Positions 1 to 7,856 of a stretch of DNA of 19,843 nt are shown in pieces; position 1 is the stretch's first letter; each line of letters begins with the position of its first letter. The notes under the pieces were generated by a model. That model was given only the letters and a program-made list of their open reading frames with translations. It searched no databases and was not told the origin of the DNA. The stretch is from positions 1-19,843 of the forward strand of contig JAFIHO010000184.1 in the NCBI GenBank assembly GCA_017849395.1, read 5' to 3'. The position numbers and the translations under genes are program-made. Source of the DNA: Hyphomicrobiales bacterium. Its GTDB lineage: Bacteria; Pseudomonadota; Alphaproteobacteria; Micropepsales; Micropepsaceae.

Positions 1-274
1 CGGACAACCGGCCTTCCGCGATGCTGGAATCGTCCGGATAAACCAGCCGAACATCGTGGATCTTGTCGGATCCATGATCGTGAAAGCGCACCAGTGATCC
101 CATCTGGACGCTCTCGGGGGCAGCGTCGGATACGATCGTTGCCCGATCCAGCTCCATCTCCAGATAGGTGCTCAGTTGGGGCATCGAAAGCCGTGTTGTC
201 TCGACAAGCGCGGAAAGCTTCTCGAAATCCGCGACCGCAATCGTCGTGGGCGGCTGTTGGTTCAGAGTCTTCAT
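1..274 (-). CDS. rnk: Rnk-type nucleoside diphosphate kinase regulator (5' part, runs off left edge)
   Basis: Reading the minus strand from the ATG at 274 gives 91 open codons to the window edge, with no stop. The product resembles Rnk, a GreA/GreB-like protein that contacts RNA polymerase and is named for its effect on nucleoside diphosphate kinase levels. The short N-terminal segment ends in LEMELDRATIV (residues 38-48), the conserved helix end of Rnk. It is followed by the start of the GreA/GreB C-terminal FKBP-like fold: VQMGSLVRFHD (56-66) and VRLVYPDD (75-82). Known family members are about 135 residues, so roughly a third is missing. A good ribosome site, AAGAGG at 285-280, lies 5 bases before the ATG. 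Family assignment is by recognition of these motifs; the exact cellular target is not shown by the sequence. Confidence 0.8.
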   Translation of the reverse strand, partial: MKTLNQQPPTTIAVADFEKLSALVETTRLSMPQLSTYLEMELDRATIVSDAAPESVQMGSLVRFHDHGSDKIHDVRLVYPDDSSIAEGRLS

Positions 275-988
275 TGTAACCTCTTGGGTATGTGCAAGGG
301 GCGCAATGGTGGCGCGCCTTGACGTAGAGCTTGTGGAAATGGCTTGCCTCGACGATCAGGAATGGCGCGAGACGGGCGCGATCGCGAAAACGCTTCGGCG
401 ATTAGCCGTTCCAGATGCTTTCTTCCGAGCGGCCGATAAACAATTGATGCGGGAAAGCATGCATGGCTGCTCTATCCGCGAATGACGGTCCACAGGATGC
501 TGAAAGCATGGAAATGGTGTCCGGACGTTGTATTACAACGTCCGGCTACAAGCCTGCGTGCGTGCGACTCGCGCGAAGTGCATCTCTGTTGGATGGCAAC
601 ACCATGTCCCTATATTTCAGTGTAAAAGGGGCAATTTCAAGGCCTGTGCACTCATAATAAGCGCTTCGATGCCGGTGGGTTGCGCGGCTTTCGCACAATC
701 AGGACGCCATTCGGCCGGCCGCGCGACTGCGATTCTCCTGCATCCCGGGTGAAAAGAAAGGACGGCCAGGGAAGCGCCTCGCAGGGACTTGCGGCCATGA
801 GCGTCTGGGACGGGCCATTACGATGCCGCGCGTTCGGCGATTCCCTGTGCGGAGAGAAACTATTTGTCTGAGTTCTTGTATTTAGCGCTCCCATTATGAC
901 GCGCGATCTTTAGCCATCCGTTGGAGGCGTTGCGGCCATTTCGTGAATATGGTTCAGTGTTACAAATATTACATGGGGGATTGAGGAA
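275..988. other. Gene-poor intergenic region between rnk and the dimethylformamidase-like gene
   Basis: This 714-base stretch separates two divergent genes, and I see no convincing gene in it. Its base and codon use is less GC-biased than the neighbouring genes. The best small reading frame is 306-485 on the plus strand (59 codons), with AAGGGG at 296-301 four bases before its ATG. Its product is unrecognised and its third-position GC is only moderate, so it is not called as a gene. A perfect palindrome lies at 521-545. A weak sigma70-like pair, TTGGAT at 589-594 and TATATT at 611-616 with 16 bases between, could drive the plus-strand gene at 989, but would leave a long leader. Confidence 0.5.
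521..545. promoter_or_regulatory. Perfect 25-base palindrome, candidate operator
   Basis: The arm CCGGACGTTGTA at 521-532 is followed by a single T and then its exact reverse complement at 534-545. Twelve perfect base pairs around a one-base centre leave no room for a hairpin loop without opening the inner pairs, and no T-run follows. A binding site for a dimeric regulator is therefore more likely than a terminator. It sits about 250 bases upstream of rnk and about 440 bases upstream of the dimethylformamidase-like gene. No regulator gene is next to it. The role is inferred from symmetry alone. Confidence 0.5.
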
Positions 989-3394
989 ATGGCCGGTTTG
1001 ACGCGCCGCGCATCCATGCTGGCAATGGGTGCTGTATCCGCGCTTGGTGTATTGGCGAGGCTTCCGGCTCAGGCGCTCACAACTCTCACCTCCCGCCCGC
1101 GCCGTCCGGTGGTCGATGCCGACAAGGGCCATGCGCTGACACTGGCCAAGTCCAACAAGACCGTCGTCGGTTACAGCGACCAGATCACGGTGCGGCCCGG
1201 CGAGAAGATCACCTTCTTCGCCAGCACCTATGCGCCCGGCGATTACAAGGCGTCGCTGGTTCGCGTGATAAATGGCGACACGCTTTCCGGCGCGGGCCGA
1301 TTCCGCGTGGACCCGGTCGCCGCCGATTTCGCGCGCAGCTATCGGGGACATGAGCAGAAGACCTGGCCCGGTTCTTATGTCACCTTCGACAAACCGTCTT
1401 CTGCGGGCATCACCAGCAGCAAGCAGAGTTTTTCCGTCATGGCGCTGGTCAAGCCGACCATGCCCGGAAAGGGAATTCAGTTCGTCACGTCGCAATGGGA
1501 TGACACCAAAAAGGCCGGTTGGGCAATCGGCATTGACGAGCGCGGCGAAGGTGCGCTGTGGGTCGGGCAGGGTGGTGGAAAATATCTCAAGCTGCGGACA
1601 TCGCGTTATATCCAGCCCGGTCACTGGACCATGCTGGCGGCGTCTTTCAACGCGGAGACCGGGGAGTGGCGCGTCTATGACGTGCTGCTGACAGACAACA
1701 ATTTCACGCCGGAATCGCCCAGCGATCCCTGGCATTATATTTTCGGCACCCGCAGGCTGAATCCGGATTGGGCCGTTGCGTCCGGCACCCCGATGCGCTT
1801 TGCCGCCGGCTGCGGCGAGACGATGGCGAATGGCCAGCCCGCGCCCCATGCGTTGTTCAATGGCCGCATCGACGGGGTGAGAATCGCGGGCAAGCCGCTG
1901 CATCCCGCCGAGATGATCCGCATCGCCCGCGCGACAAAGTTGGAAGATGTGGCGGACAGCGACATCCGCGGCTTCTGGGATTTCAGCAAGGGCATTGGCG
2001 GCTTTACGGTGCATGACACGACGGCTGCCGCCTGGCATGGCCGCGGGGTCAACTGGCCCCAGCGGGCGATGAAGGGCTTCCACTGGAAGTCCAGCAAGGA
2101 CTGGCGTCAGCAGCCCGGTGAATTCTCCGCGATCTATTTCCGCGAGGACGATCTGCTGGATGCGGAATGGGCGCCCAGCTTCACCTATACGGTGCCGCAG
2201 GGCCTGCGCAGCGGCATCTATGCCGTGCATTTGCAGCACGGCAAGTCGGAGCATTATGTGCCGTTCTTCGTGGCGCCGCCCAAGGGCAGGGCGACGGCGT
2301 CGACGGCGTTCCTGATCCCGACCACGACCTATCTGGCCTATACCAACTGGACGCGCAATTTCGCCCAGCTTGAGCGGTATCCGGCCTTCCATTTCAACGC
2401 CGACGACATCGATTTCCTGATGCAGCATCCGGAATTCGGCCGTGGGCTGTACGACCAGCATATCGACGGCACCCTGGTGACGCGGTCGTCCTGGCGGCGT
2501 CCGCTGCTGACCGTGACGTTGAAGACCTGGCTGCATCTTCTAAATTCCGACACCCAGATCGTCGACTGGCTGGAACATTCCAATGCGCCATACGACATCA
2601 TCACGGATGATCTGGTGCATCGCGAGGGCAAGGAATTGCTGTCGCGCTATCGCACCGTGATCACCGGGCAGCACCCGGAATATCAGTCGCCGGAGATTTT
2701 CACGGCCGTCCATGACTATCTGGGGTCGGGCGGAAGGCTGATGTATCTGGGCGGCAATGGCTTCCAGAATCCCGCCGCCTGGCGCGACGATGGCATTCCG
2801 GCGGTCGAATTGCGGCGGTTGAACGAGGTCTATTGGACGCCGCAGAATTTCGAGGGCGAGCGCCGGTTCGAATTGAACGGCGTCGACAATCTGGAATGGG
2901 ACCATAGCTGGCCCGATCGCATTCTGGGCCTGAAATATTGCGGCACGACCTTCGGTTCGGGGAACACCTATTACAAGGTGCTTCCGGATTCCAAGAATCC
3001 GCGCGCTTCGTTCATTTTCGCGGGCGTGACGTCCGAGATCATCGGCGATTACGGCACGCATTTCGGCGGGGCGGCGGGTGACGAGTTCGACCGTTTCGAT
3101 TTCGCCGCCGGAACGCCGCGCCATGCGCTGCATCTGGCCAAGTCGGAGGGTACGCCGCTGCCGACCTGGGCGTCGGGAGAGCTGGCGGCGAAGATGCGCG
3201 ACGACTATGACAACAAGAATTATGCGTCGCTTACCTTCTTCGAGACGCAATCCGGGGGGGCGGTGTTTTCGGTCGGCTCCATGGCCTATATCGGCGCGTT
3301 GAATCACAACGGCTTCGATAACGACATTGCGAGGATCACGACCAACGTGCTCAGGCGGTTCTCGGACCCCAAGCCCTTCAAGATCCCGACATAG
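989..3394 (+). CDS. Tat-exported N,N-dimethylformamidase large-subunit-like protein
   Basis: 801 residues. A Tat-like signal peptide (TRRASML at 5-11, hydrophobic stretch, AQA cleavage motif at 27-29) is followed by a LamG/concanavalin-type domain (about 146-315) and the DMFase beta-subunit C-terminal domain (about 385-790). Family hallmarks include TTYLAYTNW (446-454), GLYDQHIDG (486-494) and TGQHPEYQSPE (559-569), followed by a glycine-rich GGRLMYLGGNGF (581-592). Dimethylformamidase hydrolyses DMF to dimethylamine and formate at a two-Tyr, one-Glu iron site. Candidate ligands here are Y448 or Y451, Y488 and E564. The mature length of about 772 is close to the known large subunit, but no small-subunit gene is nearby and the export signal is unusual, so the substrate may be another amide. 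The start is fixed by the RR motif; GGGGGA at 976-980 or GAGG at 983-986 serves as ribosome site. The permease gene follows after 28 bases. Confidence 0.8.
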   Translation: MAGLTRRASMLAMGAVSALGVLARLPAQALTTLTSRPRRPVVDADKGHALTLAKSNKTVVGYSDQITVRPGEKITFFASTYAPGDYKASLVRVINGDTLSGAGRFRVDPVAADFARSYRGHEQKTWPGSYVTFDKPSSAGITSSKQSFSVMALVKPTMPGKGIQFVTSQWDDTKKAGWAIGIDERGEGALWVGQGGGKYLKLRTSRYIQPGHWTMLAASFNAETGEWRVYDVLLTDNNFTPESPSDPWHYIFGTRRLNPDWAVASGTPMRFAAGCGETMANGQPAPHALFNGRIDGVRIAGKPLHPAEMIRIARATKLEDVADSDIRGFWDFSKGIGGFTVHDTTAAAWHGRGVNWPQRAMKGFHWKSSKDWRQQPGEFSAIYFREDDLLDAEWAPSFTYTVPQGLRSGIYAVHLQHGKSEHYVPFFVAPPKGRATASTAFLIPTTTYLAYTNWTRNFAQLERYPAFHFNADDIDFLMQHPEFGRGLYDQHIDGTLVTRSSWRRPLLTVTLKTWLHLLNSDTQIVDWLEHSNAPYDIITDDLVHREGKELLSRYRTVITGQHPEYQSPEIFTAVHDYLGSGGRLMYLGGNGFQNPAAWRDDGIPAVELRRLNEVYWTPQNFEGERRFELNGVDNLEWDHSWPDRILGLKYCGTTFGSGNTYYKVLPDSKNPRASFIFAGVTSEIIGDYGTHFGGAAGDEFDRFDFAAGTPRHALHLAKSEGTPLPTWASGELAAKMRDDYDNKNYASLTFFETQSGGAVFSVGSMAYIGALNHNGFDNDIARITTNVLRRFSDPKPFKIPT

Positions 3395-3421
3395 AGGAAT
3401 ATCCGAGCGAATGTTCCTCTA
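3392..3421 (+). promoter_or_regulatory. Inverted repeat filling the gap before the permease start
   Basis: TAGAGGAA at 3392-3399 pairs perfectly with TTCCTCTA at 3414-3421. The stem can be extended by three more pairs (one G-U) around an 8-base loop. It begins in the stop codon of the upstream gene and ends one base before the permease ATG. The only Shine-Dalgarno-like string, GAGGAA at 3394-3399, is in the left arm and too far from the ATG in linear distance. There is no T-run, so it is not an intrinsic terminator. Translation control of the permease or transcript processing is inferred. Confidence 0.4.
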
Positions 3422-3422
3422 G

Positions 3423-4844
3423 ATGTCGCGATCCGTTCCGGGCGCCCTTAAAGGCAATATAGGCCGCTTCCAGCTTTTCGCCTTTGGTTTCGGGTCCATC
3501 ATCGGGTCCGCATGGTGTGTGCTTGTCGGAAGCTGGCTGGATTCGGCGGGGCCGGGCGGCGCGGTGCTGGGCTTTGTCGCGGGCGGCATCGTGGTTGCCT
3601 GTATCGGCGCCTGTTACGCCGAACTGACATCGCGGATTCCCGTCACGGGCGGGGAGTTCAGTTTCGTCCTGCACGCCTTTGGCCGTTCGCTGGCTTTTTA
3701 TGTCGGATGGTTCGTCGCACTTGCCTGGATGTGCGTCGCGGTCTTTGAAGGCCTGGCGATAGCGTGGCTTTTCGAAAAGCTTGCGCCGGGGCTAGGCGAT
3801 GTCCCGCTTTATACGGTGCTGGGAACAACCGTCACCCGTAACCAGTTGTTGATCGGGGCCATCGGCGCGCCGCTTATCGCGCTTCTCAATTACCGGGGCG
3901 GGCGGATGCTGGCGCGGTTTCACAGCCTGCTGACATATGGCTTCATCAGCGTGGCGCTTTTCATGGTGGCGCTGATGGTGCTGAACGGGAAGGTGTCGAA
4001 CCTGACGCCGGTTCTGCCCGCCCACGATCCGGTCTGGTGGAAGGGCGCGGCGGGCATCTTTGCCAACTGCGCCTTTCTGCTGTGCGGCTTTCAGGCGATC
4101 AGCCAGCTGGTGGAAGAAAAATCCGATCAGCTTGCGTTCGGGACGGTGTTCCGGATTCTGGTTCTGAGCGTGGGTGCGGCGGCGATATTCTATTGTCTGG
4201 TGTCCATCGCCACCGGAATCGTCATTCCGTGGCGCGATCTGCCGCCGCGTTCGCTCGCCTTTGTCGAGGCAGCGCGGATGCTGCCGGGCGGGAACATGCT
4301 GGTCCCGCTTGTGCTGGTGATCGCCATCATGTCGCTGTTGAAGACATGGAACGGCGTGTTCCTGATGGCTGCCAGGACGCTGATCGCGCTTGGAAGAAAC
4401 GGGATGCTGCCGTCCTGGGTCAACAGGCGGGAAGGGCGCTCCGGCGTGCCCGCGCCAGTCGTCATGGTCATATTCCTGTTCAATCTGGTCGGTATCACGC
4501 TGGGCCGGGGCGCGGTGGGGATGCTGGTGGACACGATCACCATCAGCCTGGTGATCGGCTATGCGATCTGCTGTGTCGCCCTGCCGGTGCTTCGCCGCCG
4601 GGAAGCCGCGCCGCCCGGCATGGTGAAGGCGCCGTCCGTGGTGGTGGCTGTCGGTGTCGTGGGGTCGATCGTCATGGCGTGTTTCGCGATCATCGCGCCG
4701 CTATGGGATGCGGGTGGGGTTGCTCTGGTCTATCTGATTTTCCCTGTCTGGGCGCTGATCGGGACCGTGATGCTGATGCGGATGGGCAAGCGGGTTCGTG
4801 CGCCCATCGTGACAGCGAGTGTCGTGCCGAGTGGCGATAGCTGA
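3423..4844 (+). CDS. APC-superfamily amino acid permease
   Basis: 473 residues, almost wholly hydrophobic, with about 12 predicted membrane segments. The first membrane segment carries FGFGSIIGSAW (21-31), the glycine-rich substrate-binding signature of the APC superfamily. YAELTSRIPVTGGEF (65-79) is the conserved loop of the same family, and LLNYRGGRML (154-163) matches the segment-5 region. These transporters usually take up amino acids, amines or small amides with H+ or Na+; the substrate cannot be read from the sequence. The gene lies 28 bases after the dimethylformamidase-like gene and is probably co-transcribed, so uptake of that enzyme's product or substrate is a reasonable guess. The ATG at 3423 has no normal ribosome site; an inverted repeat occupies the spacer. 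The stop converges on the serine hydrolase gene with only 16 bases between. Confidence 0.85.
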   Translation: MSRSVPGALKGNIGRFQLFAFGFGSIIGSAWCVLVGSWLDSAGPGGAVLGFVAGGIVVACIGACYAELTSRIPVTGGEFSFVLHAFGRSLAFYVGWFVALAWMCVAVFEGLAIAWLFEKLAPGLGDVPLYTVLGTTVTRNQLLIGAIGAPLIALLNYRGGRMLARFHSLLTYGFISVALFMVALMVLNGKVSNLTPVLPAHDPVWWKGAAGIFANCAFLLCGFQAISQLVEEKSDQLAFGTVFRILVLSVGAAAIFYCLVSIATGIVIPWRDLPPRSLAFVEAARMLPGGNMLVPLVLVIAIMSLLKTWNGVFLMAARTLIALGRNGMLPSWVNRREGRSGVPAPVVMVIFLFNLVGITLGRGAVGMLVDTITISLVIGYAICCVALPVLRRREAAPPGMVKAPSVVVAVGVVGSIVMACFAIIAPLWDAGGVALVYLIFPVWALIGTVMLMRMGKRVRAPIVTASVVPSGDS

Positions 4845-4860
4845 TCCGCCCGGCGGCGGT

Positions 4861-6492
4861 TCAAGGTTTTTGCGCCGATCTGTTGAAACGCACGGCGCGC
4901 GCACGCTCATTCACGCCGATGGTGAAACCCGTGACCTCGCCCTGGGCATTGCGCACAAAGCGGATGATGCCGCCGGTCTGTCCGGCGCGGCTCTCGTACA
5001 GGAATGCGTCGCGATAGATGAAATGCAGCGGGAAGGCGAGTTCCGGGCGGCGGTCCAGCCGCAGCACAAGGCCCTTGTCACCGCGCTCGATGAAATAAAG
5101 GGCTTCCAGTTCGTCGCTTGTGTAACGGCCGATATAGGTGTCGGGCGGTGACTCCGCTCCGGTGGGCGCGCGGGCATAGGTTTCGATGTTGCCGTCGTTG
5201 CGGGCGATTTCAAACCTGTCCGATCCGCGAAAGGTAATCATCTCGCCGCCCAGTTTCAGGCGGTCCCGGTCTACCGGATCGAGGCTCGTGCCGTCCCCGG
5301 TTAGCAGTCTGCCGTTGGCGGGCTTGAGCGTCAGCGGCATGCCGGTGCGTTCGCTGACGAACTGGCCTGCGCGTTGCGCGATATTTGCGAGGGGGCGCGG
5401 TTTTGGGGCGCGGTTCTGGTCGGGCGGAAGGAGCCTGTCGGCGACCAGATAGCCCAGATTGGCGGCGGACGGCCCTACATCGCTTGCGTTGCAGAGGACC
5501 GCTATCGAAAGCGACTGGGCGGGAAACCGGGCCAGCCAGGCGCGATAGGCCGCCGTGGCCCCGGCATGGGAGACTTCCTTGATACCGTGCCGGTTTTCGA
5601 CGCGCAGACCGCGTGCATAGGGGATGCGGCGGCCATCGGCTAGCGTGCCCTGACGTTCGAATTCCGCCGTGACGAATGTGCCCAGCTTGCCATCCGACAG
5701 GGCGCGGTTCCACAAGAGAAGATCGCCGGTCGTGGTCAGAAGTCCGCCATTGCCGATGGCGTCCTCGAAGGGCATCTGCTGGCGGTAGGTTTCGCCGGAT
5801 TTCGCATAGGCGATGGCGCGGCCCTTCACGACATGGCGGAAATCGTCGCGCCAGCTTGTGGACGTCATGCCCAGCGGCGCGAAGATGCGGCGGTGACTGA
5901 ATTGCTGGAAGCGTTCTTTCGACACACGCTCCACGATCATGACCAGAAGGTTGTATCCGCTGTTGGTGTAGCTGAACTCCGCGCGCGGCGCGTGATTGAG
6001 GGCGCGTTGCCGCGAGACCAGCGCGAGGACATCCGGCTGGGTCATGGCGCGTGTCGTGCGCGGCCAGCCTTCGATATCGGACAGCACGCCCCAGTCACGG
6101 ATGCCGCTTGTGTGGGTCAGAAGTTCGTTGATGGTGATCCGGGCGCCATAGTCGGGCATCTCCGGCAGATGTTTGCGGATGTCGTCGTCCAGCCGGAGCA
6201 GGCCGTCCTGGGCCAGCAGCAGCACGGCGGCGGCCGTGAACTGCTTGGAGACGGAGCCTGCCTCGAAGATCGTTGCGGGGCTGTTGGCCACGTCATGCTC
6301 GAGGTCGGCCATGCCATAGGCCTTCGAGAAGCGCTCCGGTCCCTGTTCGATGCCGACCGCGCAGCCCGGGGTGGCTGTCCCCGACCATTTGGAGAAGATG
6401 GTATCGATATCAGCAGCCGCGATTGGCGCGGCGATGCCGGGCTGGGCGATCATGCCCGCTGCCATCGCCATGATCCCCATCAGCCTGCGCAT
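4861..6492 (-). CDS. Periplasmic serine hydrolase, beta-lactamase (class C/PBP) family
   Basis: 543 residues from the ATG at 6492. A longer frame exists upstream but overlaps the end of the kinase gene and begins with non-family sequence, while this start gives a clean signal peptide (about 1-21, MRRLMGIMAMAAG onward) and has GGGGGAA just before it. The catalytic signatures are intact: S80-V-S-K83 (SxxK), Y175-T-N177 (YxN) and H309-A-G311 in place of KTG. The domain spans about 25-360. The remaining 170 or so residues resemble the DUF3471/lipocalin-like tail of Pab87/EstB-type hydrolases, with GRYTSDELEALYF near the end. Members are beta-lactamases, esterases, D-aminopeptidases or penicillin-binding-like peptidases, and the substrate here is unknown. 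It lies 53 bases downstream of the glycerate kinase gene, probably in the same transcript. Confidence 0.85.
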   Translation of the reverse strand: MRRLMGIMAMAAGMIAQPGIAAPIAAADIDTIFSKWSGTATPGCAVGIEQGPERFSKAYGMADLEHDVANSPATIFEAGSVSKQFTAAAVLLLAQDGLLRLDDDIRKHLPEMPDYGARITINELLTHTSGIRDWGVLSDIEGWPRTTRAMTQPDVLALVSRQRALNHAPRAEFSYTNSGYNLLVMIVERVSKERFQQFSHRRIFAPLGMTSTSWRDDFRHVVKGRAIAYAKSGETYRQQMPFEDAIGNGGLLTTTGDLLLWNRALSDGKLGTFVTAEFERQGTLADGRRIPYARGLRVENRHGIKEVSHAGATAAYRAWLARFPAQSLSIAVLCNASDVGPSAANLGYLVADRLLPPDQNRAPKPRPLANIAQRAGQFVSERTGMPLTLKPANGRLLTGDGTSLDPVDRDRLKLGGEMITFRGSDRFEIARNDGNIETYARAPTGAESPPDTYIGRYTSDELEALYFIERGDKGLVLRLDRRPELAFPLHFIYRDAFLYESRAGQTGGIIRFVRNAQGEVTGFTIGVNERARAVRFNRSAQKP

Positions 6493-6493
6493 G

Positions 6494-6529
6494 TGAAATT
6501 CCCCCGGACCCGCTACAGGCGGAATTTCA
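6494..6529 (-). promoter_or_regulatory. Inverted repeat overlapping the serine hydrolase ribosome site
   Basis: TGAAATTCC at 6494-6502 and GGAATTTCA at 6521-6529 are perfect 9-base arms separated by 18 bases, in the 53-base gap between the kinase stop and the serine hydrolase ATG. On the minus-strand transcript the second arm runs through GGAATTTCA to within one base of the ATG and includes part of the GGGGGAA ribosome site. The folded stem would hide the ribosome site. It could equally be a two-site operator. No T-run follows. Confidence 0.4.
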
Positions 6530-6545
6530 ACCATGCGGATGAAGG

Positions 6546-7649
6546 TCACAAGGGGATGCTGGCTGCCTTGCGCTCCAGATTCTCCGCTGTCGCTGCCAGC
6601 ATTTCGGCCAGCGGGCGCTGGATATCGTTGATCGACCAGGCGGCCTTCAGGCCTACCTGGGCGATATCGGCGGGACCGGCGGACAATTTTCCGCACAACG
6701 CGATCACGGGCACGCCGTTCGCGCGGGCGCAGACGCCCTGGATCAGCTTTCCCTGCAGGCTCTGGCTGTCGATATGGCCTTCGCCGGTGATGACGAGATC
6801 GGCGCGTTTCACTTCGGCGTCGAAGCCGACAAGGTCCAGCACCATCTCGATGCCGCGTTTCAGGCTGGCGTTCAAGAAGGCAAGCGCGCCGAAGCCGAGG
6901 CCGCCCGCGGCGCCCGCGCCAGGCACATCGGCCAGGCCGGGGCGGTCAAGCTGATCCGCCGCCAGCGCCGCCATATGGCGCGTGCCCGCATCGAGCTGTG
7001 CGATCATCTCCGGTGTGCCGCCTTTTTGCGGGCCATACACATGCGATGCGCCATTGGGACCGCAGAGCGGATTGGTGACGTCGCACAGCACATCCACCTG
7101 CGCGAAAAGCGGCGCGGAGGGCGGGACGATCCGGGCGATCTGTTGCAGATTGCCGCCGATGGGCTTCACTGCGGCGCCGCTGGAGTCGAGGAAGCGCCAG
7201 CCCAGCGCCGCCGCCATGCCTATGCCTGCGTCGTTGGTGGCGCTGCCGCCGATGGCAAGCAACGCGCGCGCCGCGCCGCGCGCCTTCGCGTCGGCCAGCA
7301 ACTGGCCGGTGCCGAAGGTGGAGGTCAGAAGCGGATCGCGCTCGGCCTGGGTCAGGCGCTGCAGGCCCGATGCTTCCGCCATTTCCACCAGCGCGGTCGC
7401 GCCGTCGGCTGACAGGCCGTAGGAGGCGGTGACGGGACGGCCCAGCGGGTCTTCCACCGTCAGGCTGATCGGCGACAGCGACAGCGCACGGCGCAGGATG
7501 TCGAGCACACCTTCGCCGCCATCCGACAGCGGCATTTCGATGGTTTGCGCGCCGGGATGGGCTTTTGCGATGCCGCGTGCGATGGCCCGGCACACGCCTT
7601 CGGCGGACAGCGCATCCTTGAAGGAATCGCAGGCGATCAGGACGCGCAT
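6546..7649 (-). CDS. Glycerate 2-kinase (GarK/GlxK family)
   Basis: 367 residues starting MRVLIACDSFKD, the usual start of this family. An open extension of 40 codons upstream is low-complexity and rejected. The enzyme phosphorylates D-glycerate with ATP to 2-phosphoglycerate, feeding glyoxylate, glycolate or serine breakdown into glycolysis, in the cytoplasm. Visible signatures are DSFK (8-11), LSDGGEG (41-47), IGGSATNDAGIGMAAALG (133-150), DVTNPLCGPNGA (190-201), PGAGAAGGLGFGA (243-255) and DLVITGEGHIDSQSLQGK (284-301). Length is normal for the family. The ATG at 7649 has no clear Shine-Dalgarno. No other glycerate-pathway gene is present, and its downstream partner is a serine hydrolase with no obvious metabolic link. 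The pilZ gene diverges from it across 207 bases. Confidence 0.93.
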   Translation of the reverse strand: MRVLIACDSFKDALSAEGVCRAIARGIAKAHPGAQTIEMPLSDGGEGVLDILRRALSLSPISLTVEDPLGRPVTASYGLSADGATALVEMAEASGLQRLTQAERDPLLTSTFGTGQLLADAKARGAARALLAIGGSATNDAGIGMAAALGWRFLDSSGAAVKPIGGNLQQIARIVPPSAPLFAQVDVLCDVTNPLCGPNGASHVYGPQKGGTPEMIAQLDAGTRHMAALAADQLDRPGLADVPGAGAAGGLGFGALAFLNASLKRGIEMVLDLVGFDAEVKRADLVITGEGHIDSQSLQGKLIQGVCARANGVPVIALCGKLSAGPADIAQVGLKAAWSINDIQRPLAEMLAATAENLERKAASIPL

Positions 7650-7781
7650 GGGCGGAAAAATCTTTTCAGCGGGACTGCGCCCAGACGCATAGTCCGGGCG
7701 GTTCGGCTTGGCAAGCAGCGCCGGATCGCGGGATTTTCCGGGCGGAACGTGGCCGCGCGGCGGGCGCATTTTGCATCAATT

Positions 7782-7810
7782 TTGAGGCAATCCCGGAACC
7801 GGACTCTAAG
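7782..7810 (+). promoter_or_regulatory. Possible sigma70-type promoter for pilZ
   Basis: TTGAGG at 7782-7787 and TCTAAG at 7805-7810 are 17 bases apart. Each matches four of six consensus positions, and they lie about 47 bases upstream of the pilZ start in the 207-base divergent gap. This is the best pair I could find there, but such matches occur by chance, and no site could be assigned to the kinase side. Confidence 0.25.
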
Positions 7811-7856
7811 ACGTGTGGGCCTAGCGTACCGACGGAGCCATTTTCTAGGGGCGATC

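Noticed and set aside
652..894. Overlapping short frames on both strands upstream of 989
   Set aside because: No ribosome sites, mixed codon use and no recognisable product.
860..2536. 558-codon minus-strand open frame
   Set aside because: It lies antisense to the dimethylformamidase-like gene, whose domains and motifs are clear. High third-position GC creates long antisense frames. The product is Arg/His/Gly-rich with no recognisable domain.
2540..3307. 255-codon minus-strand frame
   Set aside because: Another antisense shadow of the dimethylformamidase-like gene, with no protein features.
4037..4840. 267-codon plus-strand frame
   Set aside because: A shifted frame inside the permease gene; its composition is Gly/Arg/Asp-rich while the overlapping frame has clear APC motifs and membrane segments.
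4845..4860. GC-rich CCGCC/GGCGG string between the convergent permease and serine hydrolase genes
   Set aside because: The stem is only five pairs with almost no loop and no T-run, so a terminator cannot be supported.
5833..6954. 373-codon plus-strand frame
   Set aside because: Antisense to the serine hydrolase and kinase, both with intact catalytic signatures; it crosses the boundary between the two.
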